Shown here: positions 7,504-15,597 of the stretch, piece after piece | Numbering within the stretch: the first letter of the stretch is position 1 | Layout of the letters: each line of letters begins with the position of its first letter | Origin: JAPYTU01 sp036166735 | GTDB taxonomy: Bacteria > Bacteroidota > Bacteroidia > Cytophagales > MED-G16 | Length of the DNA: 22,367 nt | NCBI GenBank assembly: GCA_036166735.1 | Contig: JAYZHG010000050.1 | Location: 1 to 22,367, forward strand | Direction of reading: 5' to 3' | Notes under the pieces: generated by a model | The model's database searches: none | Seen by the model: the letters and a program-made list of their open reading frames with translations, nothing else | Told to the model about the DNA's origin: nothing | Program-made: the position numbers and the translations under genes

Positions 7504-8468
7504 ATTTTTATAATTTTAAAATTAAATAAGAAATCCATTGACATTAACATTAGTGCCACAAATAAAAAATAAAAATATTTATTCTTAGTTACATCCATAA
7601 ATTTTGAATCAATTAAATCTCCTTTTATTTCTTTGATTTCATAAATCATTCCATTGATTTGATTTATTTGATTTGATATTTCAAAATATTTCCCTTTTGT
7701 TTCATTTGCTATTTTTTTTAGTGATGTAGAATTTAGTTTTGTAATTACCTCTTTGCCATTTTTATCTTTTTTAAATAATCCATTTCTTAGTGTTATTCTA
7801 GTTCCTTGAGCTGTACCAATTCCAACAGTAAATAATTTAATTGAAGATTCTTTTATTTTATCTACTATTTCATATGTGTTTTCTCCAAAATCTTCACCAT
7901 CTGAAATTAGTATTATTATTTTTGATTTATCATTTTCTTGAATTTTATCGGTCAAAAGTTTATCTAATGATAAATTTAAAGGAGGTCCAAAATCAGTTCC
8001 AGAGTTAGGTACAAGTTCTGTATTTAATGTCTCTATAAATAGATTTAATGCATTTTTATCATACGTTAATGGACATTGTATATATGCTTCATTAGAAAAC
8101 ATTATAATTCCAATTCTGTCTGAGCTAAATTCATCTATAATTTTTTTTAGTTCAAATTTTATTTTTTCTAATCGTGATGGTTGAATATCATTTGCATTCA
8201 TTGATTCTGATAAGTCAATAGCTATCATTATATCTTTTCCAATGACTTTTATTTCTTTTTTGCTACTTCCAAAAGATGGTCCTAATAAAGCAATTATCAT
8301 TAGAAAAAAGTATGTAGACCTAAAAATAATTTTAGTTATCACTCCTTTGAAGCTAACAGAAATTTTAGAGTTGATACTTAATAACCTAACTATATATATT
8401 AAATAAAATATAATGAATGTCAGTATTAATAATATTTCAATAAATCCAAATTCTTTTATGTATTCCAT
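7500..8468 (-). CDS. batB: BatB-like VWA-domain membrane protein
   Basis: A 322-residue protein with two N-terminal membrane helices (about residues 8-28 and 50-66). A von Willebrand factor A domain follows, and a C-terminal helix (KYFYFLFVALMLMSMDFLF) is present. The MIDAS metal site is complete: D85-L-S87-E-S89, the NSGTDFGPP threonine loop and the ISDGEDFG aspartate. The segment SMNANDIQPSRLEKIKFELKKIID resembles the BatB group. Bat proteins form a membrane complex linked in Bacteroides to aerotolerance; the mechanism is unresolved. I chose ATG 8468 because the earlier in-frame TTG at 8477 is the end of a promoter box. It overlaps batC by 4 bases. BatA, MoxR and DUF58 genes, usually upstream, are absent; a tRNA gene lies there instead. 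Confidence 0.87.
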   Translation of the reverse strand: MEYIKEFGFIEILLILTFIIFYLIYIVRLLSINSKISVSFKGVITKIIFRSTYFFLMIIALLGPSFGSSKKEIKVIGKDIMIAIDLSESMNANDIQPSRLEKIKFELKKIIDEFSSDRIGIIMFSNEAYIQCPLTYDKNALNLFIETLNTELVPNSGTDFGPPLNLSLDKLLTDKIQENDKSKIIILISDGEDFGENTYEIVDKIKESSIKLFTVGIGTAQGTRITLRNGLFKKDKNGKEVITKLNSTSLKKIANETKGKYFEISNQINQINGMIYEIKEIKGDLIDSKFMDVTKNKYFYFLFVALMLMSMDFLFNFKIIKI

Positions 8469-8474
8469 TATCAG

Positions 8475-8482
8475 CAAAAATA
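8475..8482 (-). promoter_or_regulatory. Putative -7 box for the batB-batC(-purC) unit
   Basis: The minus strand reads TATTTTTG, an exact TAnnTTTG match, with 6 bases between the box and the ATG at 8468. The leader would therefore be nearly absent. No TTG at -33 is visible. Confidence 0.4.
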
Positions 8483-8579
8483 TGTAATTGAATTTTTTTT
8501 AAGAAAAATTAGTGTTTATTTAACTCTTTTTCACAAATAGAAATATCATTAAAAATTTACGATGTCTAAATGATGTAAT

Positions 8580-8587
8580 TATATTTG
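8580..8587 (+). promoter_or_regulatory. Putative -7 box for tRNA-Ser
   Basis: TATATTTG, an exact consensus match, lies 14 bases before the mature tRNA 5' end. That leaves room for a short precursor leader. The -33 position holds TTTA rather than TTG. Confidence 0.5.
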
Positions 8588-8601
8588 TTTTCCAAATTAT
8601 T

Positions 8602-8730
<129 letters not shown>

Positions 8731-8767
8731 AAATAAGAGTTACAGTATAAATTATTAGAGTTATTAT

Positions 8768-8932
8768 TTAACCAACAAATAAAGTTCTGACGATTAATGC
8801 TAGAACTATGGAAAATATAGCTACTCCAATTGAATATCCTAATTTGTGATCTTCAGCTTCTACTATATCATATTTTAAAAAAAGATAGTTCACTACTATT
8901 ATTGAGAAAAAAAGTATTATTTCTAATTCCAT
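8768..8932 (-). CDS. Predicted 54-residue membrane microprotein
   Basis: An ATG-started frame of 54 codons on the minus strand. It reads MELEIILFFSIIVVNYLFLK, then a short charged linker (YDIVEAEDHKLGY), then a second hydrophobic stretch (SIGVAIFSIVLALIVRTLFV) and a TAA stop. Two well-formed membrane helices with a polar turn are unlikely by chance, and the ORF fills most of the 295 bases between tRNA-Ser and apt. It starts 53 bases after the apt stop on the same strand and may be in the same transcript. A near-consensus box TATATTTA (8936-8943) lies just 3 bases upstream, probably too close to serve this ATG. I recognise no family. Confidence 0.6.
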   Translation of the reverse strand: MELEIILFFSIIVVNYLFLKYDIVEAEDHKLGYSIGVAIFSIVLALIVRTLFVG

Positions 8933-8985
8933 GGTTAAATATAATTAAGGATTATGATTTAATCTATTAAATATGGTTTTATGAT

Positions 8986-9489
8986 TTATAATATCATTGA
9001 ACTTTTGTGAGGTGTATCGCAAATAGTTTTAAATTGAGATAGTTCTGCTAGAAATAATGAAAAAACTGGAGTATATCCTGCTTTATTTAAAACTTTGAAT
9101 GCTCCATTTGCTGTTCCTCCAGTAGCTAAAACATCATCAAAAATTAAAACTTTTCCAGTTCCTGCTTGAGCTTGCATTATAGCATCTCCATATTCTAGTT
9201 TATGTTTTACTGTAAATATTTTACCAGGAAGTCTATCTTTTTTACTTCTAAGAAGTATAATGCCTTTTTCAAGTTTATCGGCTAGTATTGAACCAATTAA
9301 AAAACCTCTTGATTCAATAAGGGCAAAATAGTCAAATTCAATATTTTTTATTAGTTTAATACAATCTGTTACTAATATGTTTCTTGCTTTCGGATTTTTA
9401 TAAATTGGATTTAAGTCGATATATTCTACACCTTTGATAGGAAAGTCTTGATAATATTTAATTTGTTGTTTTGTGTAATTAATATCCAT
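8986..9489 (-). CDS. apt: Adenine phosphoribosyltransferase
   Basis: A 167-residue cytoplasmic purine salvage enzyme that converts adenine and PRPP to AMP and pyrophosphate. Visible signatures are FPIKGVEYIDLNPIY near the N-terminus and ESRGFLIGSILA (base-binding region). The type I phosphoribosyltransferase PRPP loop is VLIFDDVLATGG (residues 114-125, with acidic pair Asp118/Asp119). The length is close to the family norm of about 170. It is divergent from the beta-lactamase-like gene. With purC in the same window both de novo and salvage purine routes are represented, but the two genes are not linked in one operon. Confidence 0.94.
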   Translation of the reverse strand: MDINYTKQQIKYYQDFPIKGVEYIDLNPIYKNPKARNILVTDCIKLIKNIEFDYFALIESRGFLIGSILADKLEKGIILLRSKKDRLPGKIFTVKHKLEYGDAIMQAQAGTGKVLIFDDVLATGGTANGAFKVLNKAGYTPVFSLFLAELSQFKTICDTPHKSSMIL

Positions 9490-9535
9490 TATTTGAACTT
9501 TAATTTAAAAAAAAAATTTTGCTAAGATAATTAAT

Positions 9536-9543
9536 TAGATTTG
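9536..9543 (+). promoter_or_regulatory. Putative -7 box for the hydrolase-permease unit
   Basis: TAGATTTG matches TAnnTTTG exactly and ends 27 bases before the ATG at 9571. The TTG of this box is in frame with the gene, but it lies in the promoter and so is not the start. A TTG at 9519-9521 is only 14 bases upstream of the box, shorter than usual for -33. Confidence 0.5.
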
Positions 9544-9570
9544 TTTCTTAACAACATTACGAAAATTAAT

Positions 9571-11370
9571 ATGAAAAATTTACTGTTAGTATTACTTATT
9601 TTTTGTGGACTTTCATCTAATTTATTTGCTCAATCTGATGATAGATTAAAAGGTCTTGATGGAGAGCTAGAAAAAATTTTAAAATCTTTAGATGAGACGG
9701 GATTTGCTGTTGCAATAGTTGAAAAGGATAAGGTATTATATTCTAAGGGATTTGGATACAGGGATTATGAAAATAAAATCAAAGTAGATGCTAATACCTT
9801 GTTTGCTATTGGATCTTGCACCAAGGCGTTTACCTCTTCCATACTTGGTTTATTAAATAAAGAAGGAAAACTCGATTTTGAAGATAGTCCGATTGATTAT
9901 GTGAAAGAATTGAGATTTTATAATGCTCAGATGAATGATATGATTACGATAAGGGATTTGATGAGTCATAGAACGGGCATTCCTAGACACGATTTTTCTT
10001 GGTATTTTTTTCCTACTTTTTCTAAGGATAGTTTGATTACCAGAATACAGTACCATGAACCATTTACTAGTGTAAGAAATAAATATTATTATAACAATTT
10101 TATGTTTTTGCTGCAAGGAGTAATTGGGGAAAGAATTACAGGAAACCTGTGGGAGGATAATATAAGAAGCATGTTTTTTGAGCCATTGGGAATGGTAAGG
10201 TCTAATCTTTCTATAGCAGAAATGAAAGAGGCGGAAAATGCTGCCATTGGTTATTTGGAAGAGCACAAAAAAACGGATTACTATAAGATTGCTGGAATGA
10301 GACCAGCGGGAAGCATAAATAGCAGTGTAAACGAAATGTCTAAATGGCTAATTACATGGATTAATGGAGGAAAATATGGTGATAAAGAAATTTTACCTGC
10401 TTCATATGTTAGGGAAGCTATAAGTTCTCAAAATGTGATGGCTGCCAGTCTTCCAATGGATGATAGACCAGGATTGCACTTTGCAAACTATGGTTTTGGA
10501 TGGTCACTTTCTTCATATAAAGGTCATTACAGAGTGGAACATGGCGGTTCAATTGATGGTTTTCAGGCTAGCACTGTGTTTTTTCCATCGGATAGTGTAG
10601 GTATAGTTGTTTTGGCAAATCAAGGGGGATCTAGCATTCCTTCAATTGCAAGAAATATTATAGTAGATAGAATGCTTGAAGTAGAAAAGACAGACTGGCT
10701 TAAAATTGCATTGAAAGATATTAAAGAAGCTAAAAAAAATCAGAAAGAAGCTAAAACAAAGTTTAGTTCTAATAAGAAAGAAGGCACAAAACCTTCTCAT
10801 TTTCTTGAGGAATATGTTGGAAGTTATTCAAATCTAGGCTATGGAAAATTGGAATTAGTTGTAGAAAATGATTCTTTATTTGCAATTTCTCCTTATTTAA
10901 AATTATGGCTTAATCACTATCATTATGATACGTTTCAACCTGTTGAAGTTGTTGATGGTAAGGTTGATATGGATATTTCTTATAATCAATTTTTAGTAAC
11001 TTTTTCTGCAAATGGTCAGGGGGATATTGAATCTTTAAGTGTGCATTTTGAGCCTGCTATCGAAAATCCCATTGTCTTTGATAGAAAGTTGAATAAAATT
11101 GATATGGATAAAGAAACATTGGAAAAATATGTTGGTAACTATGAACTTACTGCTGATATAATTGTTAATACATATATAAAAGGTGATGTGCTTTATGTTT
11201 TTGTCCCTGGTCAACCAGAGTACGAATTATATCCTATTGCTATTGATAAATTTGCATTTAAAATTTTAGATGGTTATAAATTGGAATTTAAAATTGATAA
11301 TAAAGGAAAAGTTATTGAAATTTCATTTATTCAGCCAAATGGAATATTTAAAGCAAAAAAAATAAAATAA
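9571..11370 (+). CDS. Exported serine beta-lactamase-family hydrolase
   Basis: A 599-residue protein with a cleavable signal peptide (MKNLLLVLLIFCGLSSNLFA-Q). The catalytic domain (about residues 30-370) belongs to the class C beta-lactamase/esterase/D-aminopeptidase superfamily. S82-CT-K85 is the SxxK nucleophile motif, Y174-N-N176 is YxN, and H324-GG is the third motif, so it should be active. After a lysine-rich linker (about 375-405) comes a C-terminal region resembling DUF3471 beta-barrel domains. Such proteins hydrolyse peptides, esters or peptidoglycan fragments outside the cytoplasm; true beta-lactamase activity is not implied. The permease gene starts 23 bases later, so the two are likely one operon. 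By hand count the catalytic part is clearly richer in GC (about 36 percent) than the C-terminal part (about 28 percent). Confidence 0.88.
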   Translation: MKNLLLVLLIFCGLSSNLFAQSDDRLKGLDGELEKILKSLDETGFAVAIVEKDKVLYSKGFGYRDYENKIKVDANTLFAIGSCTKAFTSSILGLLNKEGKLDFEDSPIDYVKELRFYNAQMNDMITIRDLMSHRTGIPRHDFSWYFFPTFSKDSLITRIQYHEPFTSVRNKYYYNNFMFLLQGVIGERITGNLWEDNIRSMFFEPLGMVRSNLSIAEMKEAENAAIGYLEEHKKTDYYKIAGMRPAGSINSSVNEMSKWLITWINGGKYGDKEILPASYVREAISSQNVMAASLPMDDRPGLHFANYGFGWSLSSYKGHYRVEHGGSIDGFQASTVFFPSDSVGIVVLANQGGSSIPSIARNIIVDRMLEVEKTDWLKIALKDIKEAKKNQKEAKTKFSSNKKEGTKPSHFLEEYVGSYSNLGYGKLELVVENDSLFAISPYLKLWLNHYHYDTFQPVEVVDGKVDMDISYNQFLVTFSANGQGDIESLSVHFEPAIENPIVFDRKLNKIDMDKETLEKYVGNYELTADIIVNTYIKGDVLYVFVPGQPEYELYPIAIDKFAFKILDGYKLEFKIDNKGKVIEISFIQPNGIFKAKKIK

Positions 11371-11393
11371 ATATTTTAAGAATTATTTAGTTT

Positions 11394-12614
11394 ATGAAAA
11401 AAAAATTCAATTATATTATTGTCATCCTTGTTATGGTGGTATTTTTTATTATCTCTTTTATAACTAACATAATTGGTCCCGTTATTCCAGAGTTTATAAG
11501 ACTATTTGATTTAAGTTTATTATTTGCCTCTTTTTTGCCATTATCCTTTTTTTTTGCTTATGGTATTTTTTCAATACCGGCAGGTTTAAATATGGAAAAA
11601 TATGGAGGAAAGAGAATGATCATTTTTGGATTTTTAGTATCGTTATGTGGAGCTCTTTCTATTTCAATTTTTCCTAGTTATTATAGTTTAATTATTTCTT
11701 TTTTTTTGATAGGAACTGGGATGGCAATCTTGCAAGTTGTTATTAATCCCTTACTAAGAGTTGCTGTTAGTGCAGAAAATTTTGCTTTTTATTCAATTTT
11801 GGCTCAATTAGTTTTTGGATTTGCATCATTTCTAAGTCCAAAATTTTATTCTTATATTCTTCAAAATAAATTGACATTTGGCATAAATAGCATTATAGAA
11901 ATGCCTTGGCTTTCTGTTTATTGGTTATTTGTTATTGTTTCAATAATAACTATTATTATTATTTATTTTCTCAGATTCCCATTGATAGAATTAAAATCAG
12001 ATGAGAAATATAGTGATATGGGGTCATTCAATTATTTTTTAAATAAAAGAATTACGTATTTATATTTTTTTGGAATATTCGCATATGTAGGAGTTGAACA
12101 GGGAATAAATAATTGGTCTTCAGAATTTTTAAATCAGTATCATAATTTAGATCCAAATGTAGTTGGTGTACAAGTTATATCAAGTTATTGGGGTAATCTA
12201 ACTATTGGAACTGTAGTAAGTTTATTTTTAATCAAGTTTTTTAGTAGTCGTTTCTTACTTAAAATATATGCTATTTCATCATCTGTTTTGATATTAACTG
12301 CTTTATTTTCTAGTGCTGAATTTTCAATTTTTTCTTTTAAATTAATTGGTTTTACAATTTCAGGAATATGGTCAGTAATGATAGCATTAGGATTAAATTC
12401 AATAAAAGAACATCATGGCATGTTTTCAGGAATATTGATTTCAGGTATTGTAGGTGGAGCAATTTTTCCTTTTTTGATAGCTTTAATAGGAGAGTTTATG
12501 GGTCTTAAAATAGGTATGCTTATAATCTTTTTAGGTTTAATTTATATACTTTTTGTCGGCTTTGTTGCAAAACCACTAGTGTCGAATAGAACTATTCAAA
12601 TGAAAAGAAAATAA
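11394..12614 (+). CDS. MFS permease of the FucP-like sugar transporter group
   Basis: A 406-residue inner-membrane protein with about twelve hydrophobic helices. After helix 2 comes NMEKYGGKRMIIFGF (residues 66-80), the loop motif A of the major facilitator superfamily. The stretch YVGVEQGINNWSSEFL, with Glu235, matches the conserved region of the fucose/glucose permease (FucP) branch. The predicted role is proton-coupled uptake of a sugar or sugar-derived compound. Its position 23 bases after the exported hydrolase suggests it imports that enzyme's product. Muropeptide or glycan salvage is a reasonable guess, but substrate identity cannot be read here. Confidence 0.87.
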   Translation: MKKKFNYIIVILVMVVFFIISFITNIIGPVIPEFIRLFDLSLLFASFLPLSFFFAYGIFSIPAGLNMEKYGGKRMIIFGFLVSLCGALSISIFPSYYSLIISFFLIGTGMAILQVVINPLLRVAVSAENFAFYSILAQLVFGFASFLSPKFYSYILQNKLTFGINSIIEMPWLSVYWLFVIVSIITIIIIYFLRFPLIELKSDEKYSDMGSFNYFLNKRITYLYFFGIFAYVGVEQGINNWSSEFLNQYHNLDPNVVGVQVISSYWGNLTIGTVVSLFLIKFFSSRFLLKIYAISSSVLILTALFSSAEFSIFSFKLIGFTISGIWSVMIALGLNSIKEHHGMFSGILISGIVGGAIFPFLIALIGEFMGLKIGMLIIFLGLIYILFVGFVAKPLVSNRTIQMKRK

Positions 12615-12630
12615 ATTGATATTATTGCCC

Positions 12631-12661
12631 TTGCAAGAGTTATTTAATAAAATTACTTTTG
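12631..12661 (+). promoter_or_regulatory. Promoter of tRNA-Arg (TTG -33 and TAnnTTTG -7)
   Basis: TTG at 12631-12633 is followed after exactly 20 bases by TACTTTTG at 12654-12661. This is a full match to the Bacteroidota sigma-A promoter pattern. The -7 box ends 13 bases before the mature tRNA. It is the best-formed promoter in the window. Confidence 0.75.
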
Positions 12662-12674
12662 CTTTTTTAAAAAT

Positions 12675-12748
12675 GGTCCCGTAGCTCAGCTGGATAGAGC
12701 AACTGCCTTCTAAGCAGTAGGTCATAGGTTCGAATCCTATCGGGATCA
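12675..12748 (+). tRNA. tRNA-Arg(TCT)
   Basis: A 74-base tRNA. The acceptor stem GGTCCCG pairs with CGGGATC with one wobble, and the discriminator is A12748. The D arm is GCTC-AGCTGGATA-GAGC, the anticodon arm ACTGC-CTTCTAA-GCAGT gives TCT, and the T arm is ATAGGTTCGAATCCTAT. It decodes AGA, the dominant arginine codon in this AT-rich window. CCA is not encoded. It has its own promoter just upstream. Confidence 0.97.
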
Positions 12749-12875
12749 CTAAATTTCTTTTGGAATTACTAAATTATAATACAATCTTTTTTTATCTAGT
12801 TTGATGTATTCAATAAAATAATTGATATTTTTCCCAATGTTCTTTGAATTTTTAATGTTTAACTAAATTAATTTT

Positions 12876-13409
12876 ATGAAAAAGTTATTATTTATTTTTA
12901 GTTTTTTGTTTCTTTCTTCTGTTGGATATAGTCAGATTGGTGTTCGTATTTCACCTTCAATGAATTGGACACAGGTGAAAATTTTAGGTCTAAGTAATAG
13001 TGAAGGAAGTGATTTTGGCACTACTATTGGAGTAACGTATAAGGCAGGTATTACAGATCGTATTGCTGTTCAACCTGTACTAGGTTATGGAATAGTTTTT
13101 ACTGATGGGGAAAGTGTTAGTGCTCTTGGTCTTGTAGCTGATGTAAAATATTATTTAGCAGATGATTTACAAGGTTTTAATGTTTATGCTGGTCCGGTTT
13201 TAGGTTATAGTTTGGAAGAAGCTTCAGAAGAAGTAAATGAATTGGGTTTGGGATTTTCATTGGGATTAGGTTATGATATTGATAATATTCAAGTAGGACT
13301 TGGATTAGTTTGGGGAATAAGTAATGCATTTAATGATATGGATGGTTGGGAGGATTTGCTTTCTGCTAAGGCTAGATCAGTTGGAGTATCAATAGCTTAT
13401 CTATTCTAG
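12876..13409 (+). CDS. Small outer-membrane beta-barrel protein
   Basis: A 177-residue protein with a clear signal peptide (MKKLLFIFSFLFLSSVGYS-Q). The mature part alternates polar and hydrophobic residues in short strands with glycine turns (IGVRISPSMNW, GVTYKAGITDRIAVQPVLGYG, LGLGFSLGLGYDIDN). It ends in an aromatic residue (SVGVSIAYLF), as outer-membrane barrels do. The pattern fits the eight-stranded OmpA/porin-like barrel group widespread in Bacteroidota. The specific role (adhesion, transport or structural) is unknown. It stands as a single gene with a strong hairpin terminator directly after it; I found no convincing promoter box in the 127 bases after tRNA-Arg. Confidence 0.83.
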   Translation: MKKLLFIFSFLFLSSVGYSQIGVRISPSMNWTQVKILGLSNSEGSDFGTTIGVTYKAGITDRIAVQPVLGYGIVFTDGESVSALGLVADVKYYLADDLQGFNVYAGPVLGYSLEEASEEVNELGLGFSLGLGYDIDNIQVGLGLVWGISNAFNDMDGWEDLLSAKARSVGVSIAYLF

Positions 13410-13430
13410 TTTATTATTTTTTAAAAGCAT

Positions 13431-13468
13431 AAAACTCTCAGTATTTTGTAATATTTGAGAGTTTTTTT
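13431..13468 (+). terminator. Rho-independent terminator after the beta-barrel gene
   Basis: A perfect 10-base stem is formed by AAAACTCTCA (13431-13440) and TGAGAGTTTT (13456-13465). It runs into a T tract that continues to 13468. The 15-base loop can pair further (TATT with AATA). On the other strand the hairpin is followed by a T-rich stretch, so it may also stop transcripts of the convergent peptidase gene. Confidence 0.8.
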
Positions 13469-13535
13469 ATTTAATAATTTTTGGAATGAAAATGGACGAA
13501 TTTCATTAGTTAAAATGTATTATCAAAATTAGATT

Positions 13536-15548
13536 CTAGTTCTCGTTAGGAAGAGTATAATATTTTTTTGCATAATCGTGCATTTGAGTTGCAAAACTTT
13601 CAGGTTGCACCACTTTAACATCTATTATGTTTCCTTTTTTATCTTGAATAAGTACCAGCTCAGGGTTGATGAAACCACTATATGGAGCTGAAGTAAATTT
13701 GCTGTTCCTTTCAAGTACTTCTTTATGGAGTTTCTGATCTACTTTTACTCCATAATTTTCAATCAAATTTTTTCCAGCCTCAAAATCTCCTTCAGATTTT
13801 ATTCTTTGTATTTCTCGTAAAAGATTTCCAAATAACTCTCTTAGTTTTTCATAGTCATTAATCACAAAATATGTTTTTCCATCTTTGACTACTTTTTCTA
13901 TTACATTATCTTCAAGTCCTTTTTCATATACCCATTTAGAAACCATCTGTCTATTTCTCATATGTGACTGTTCTACATCATTTCCTAATTTAATTCTTAT
14001 TAACTGTGTCATTAAACCATTTCTAATGTACCCATCATAACTTGTTCTCCCCATATCTTTTGCTGAAGGTGATATTCCAAGATCTTCCATTTTTTTATCT
14101 GAAATAAAATATAAACCTACAAGATCAGCTCTTGCTTCTTCTAGTGAAGAGGCATAGCTTTTTAATGTTTCTTTAGGTGTACCAACTCCTTCTACAATTT
14201 GGCCGCTAGCATGACCAATAACTTCATGGAGCGCTGTATGTAAATTATCTGCGTCTTTTCCATATTTTTTTTCTAATTCTATTTCTTCTTTACTATACGC
14301 AAACTCTTCTAATCTCCCTGAACTACCTGCATTGCTATAAGCATAAAGAATATTTCCAAGAGAGATTGATTTAGATCCATGGTTTGCTCTAATCCAATTT
14401 GCATTAGGTAAGTTAATTCCTATCGGAGTTGATGGAGAAGCATCTCCTGATTCACCAGCAACATTCACTGTGTTATATAATATTCCAACAACATTTTTTT
14501 TCTTATGAGCATCCATGATTGTAGAATTATCTTCAAACCATTGAGCTTCATTTGAAATGGCAGACATTTTTTTGCTCATTTCAAAATCTTTTATTTGAAC
14601 CACTGATTCATATGAACCCCTGTATCCTTTAGGATCATTATATACTTCTATAAAACCATTAATATAATCTACATCTCCTTCAGTAGTTTCAACCCATGCT
14701 ACATTATAATCATCCCATATTTCAAGATCTCCAGTTTCATAGTATTTAATTAATAGGTCAAATGCATCAGCTTGCTTTTCATTTTCAGCATATTTTTTAG
14801 CTAATTCAAGATTTTGAATAATTTTTTCAATAGATGCAGAATACATACCTCCTTTTTTCCATACCTTTTCTTCTACTTCACCATTTACCCTAACAAGTTT
14901 TGAATTTAATCCCAAAGAGATAGGTTTTTTAGGGTTAGGAACTAATAAATTTTCATAGAAAGTATCAACTTCTTTTTCTGTAATATCAGGGTCATAAAAA
15001 TTAACTGCTGAGCCTTTAACTATTCCTTTTGTTGCATCACGATTTACCTTTTTACCATCTTCTTTATTAAAAATTACATTAAATGCTTCTTTTTCAAGTT
15101 TTATATTTGTTTCATCAAGAAGTTCTTGAAGATATTCATAAGAAAATCCTGGAATAAATTTATCATTTGAATAATGGTGATGAATACCATTAGAGAACCA
15201 TATACGTTTAAGATAAATTTCAAATGCTTTCCATTGATTATTATTTTTATCTCCTTGATAAGAAATATGAATATTTTCTAGTGCTCTTCTAATTTTTAGA
15301 TTATGTCTATAATTTTGATCATACATAATATCTCTTCCACTTAGACCGGCTTCTGTAAGATAGTATACGAGTTTTTTTTGATCTAGAGATAAATTTTCAA
15401 ATCCAGGTATTTGATAACGTAAAATTTTAAGGTCTGCAAATTGTTCTGAGAAATAGGCAAATTTACTTTCATTTAGATTTGTACATGAAAGGAATGAAAA
15501 AATAAAGAAAAGAAGAATTAATACTTTTGTTGCTCTTATAGTTTGCAT
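13536..15548 (-). CDS. Dipeptidyl peptidase III family zinc peptidase (M49), lipoprotein
   Basis: A 670-residue peptidase that removes dipeptides from the N-terminus of short peptides. The M49 zinc motif H441-E-V-I-G-H446 has the six-residue HExxGH form unique to this family. The second motif E470-E471-A-R-A-D475 corresponds to EECRAE in the human enzyme, with Glu471 as the third zinc ligand. The length suits bacterial DPP III. A lipoprotein signal (FLSC, Cys22 lipidated) places it in the envelope, unlike cytosolic eukaryotic DPP III but as in other Bacteroidota. It should feed peptide uptake from outside protein. Divergent from an exported protein of unknown function, with its own -7 box. 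Confidence 0.93.
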   Translation of the reverse strand: MQTIRATKVLILLFFIFSFLSCTNLNESKFAYFSEQFADLKILRYQIPGFENLSLDQKKLVYYLTEAGLSGRDIMYDQNYRHNLKIRRALENIHISYQGDKNNNQWKAFEIYLKRIWFSNGIHHHYSNDKFIPGFSYEYLQELLDETNIKLEKEAFNVIFNKEDGKKVNRDATKGIVKGSAVNFYDPDITEKEVDTFYENLLVPNPKKPISLGLNSKLVRVNGEVEEKVWKKGGMYSASIEKIIQNLELAKKYAENEKQADAFDLLIKYYETGDLEIWDDYNVAWVETTEGDVDYINGFIEVYNDPKGYRGSYESVVQIKDFEMSKKMSAISNEAQWFEDNSTIMDAHKKKNVVGILYNTVNVAGESGDASPSTPIGINLPNANWIRANHGSKSISLGNILYAYSNAGSSGRLEEFAYSKEEIELEKKYGKDADNLHTALHEVIGHASGQIVEGVGTPKETLKSYASSLEEARADLVGLYFISDKKMEDLGISPSAKDMGRTSYDGYIRNGLMTQLIRIKLGNDVEQSHMRNRQMVSKWVYEKGLEDNVIEKVVKDGKTYFVINDYEKLRELFGNLLREIQRIKSEGDFEAGKNLIENYGVKVDQKLHKEVLERNSKFTSAPYSGFINPELVLIQDKKGNIIDVKVVQPESFATQMHDYAKKYYTLPNEN

Positions 15549-15577
15549 TGTTTATTTTTAATTTTATAACGTTAAAC

Positions 15578-15585
15578 CAAATATA
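15578..15585 (-). promoter_or_regulatory. Putative -7 box for the M49 peptidase gene
   Basis: The minus strand reads TATATTTG, an exact consensus match, ending 29 bases before the ATG at 15548. The expected -33 element would fall inside the first codons of the divergent gene and shows no TTG. Confidence 0.5.
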
Positions 15586-15597
15586 AAATTTTTAATT

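Noticed and set aside
9853..10266. 137-codon minus-strand ORF inside the hydrolase gene
   Set aside because: It lies wholly within a gene with complete catalytic motifs; the shadow protein has no recognisable domain or signal.
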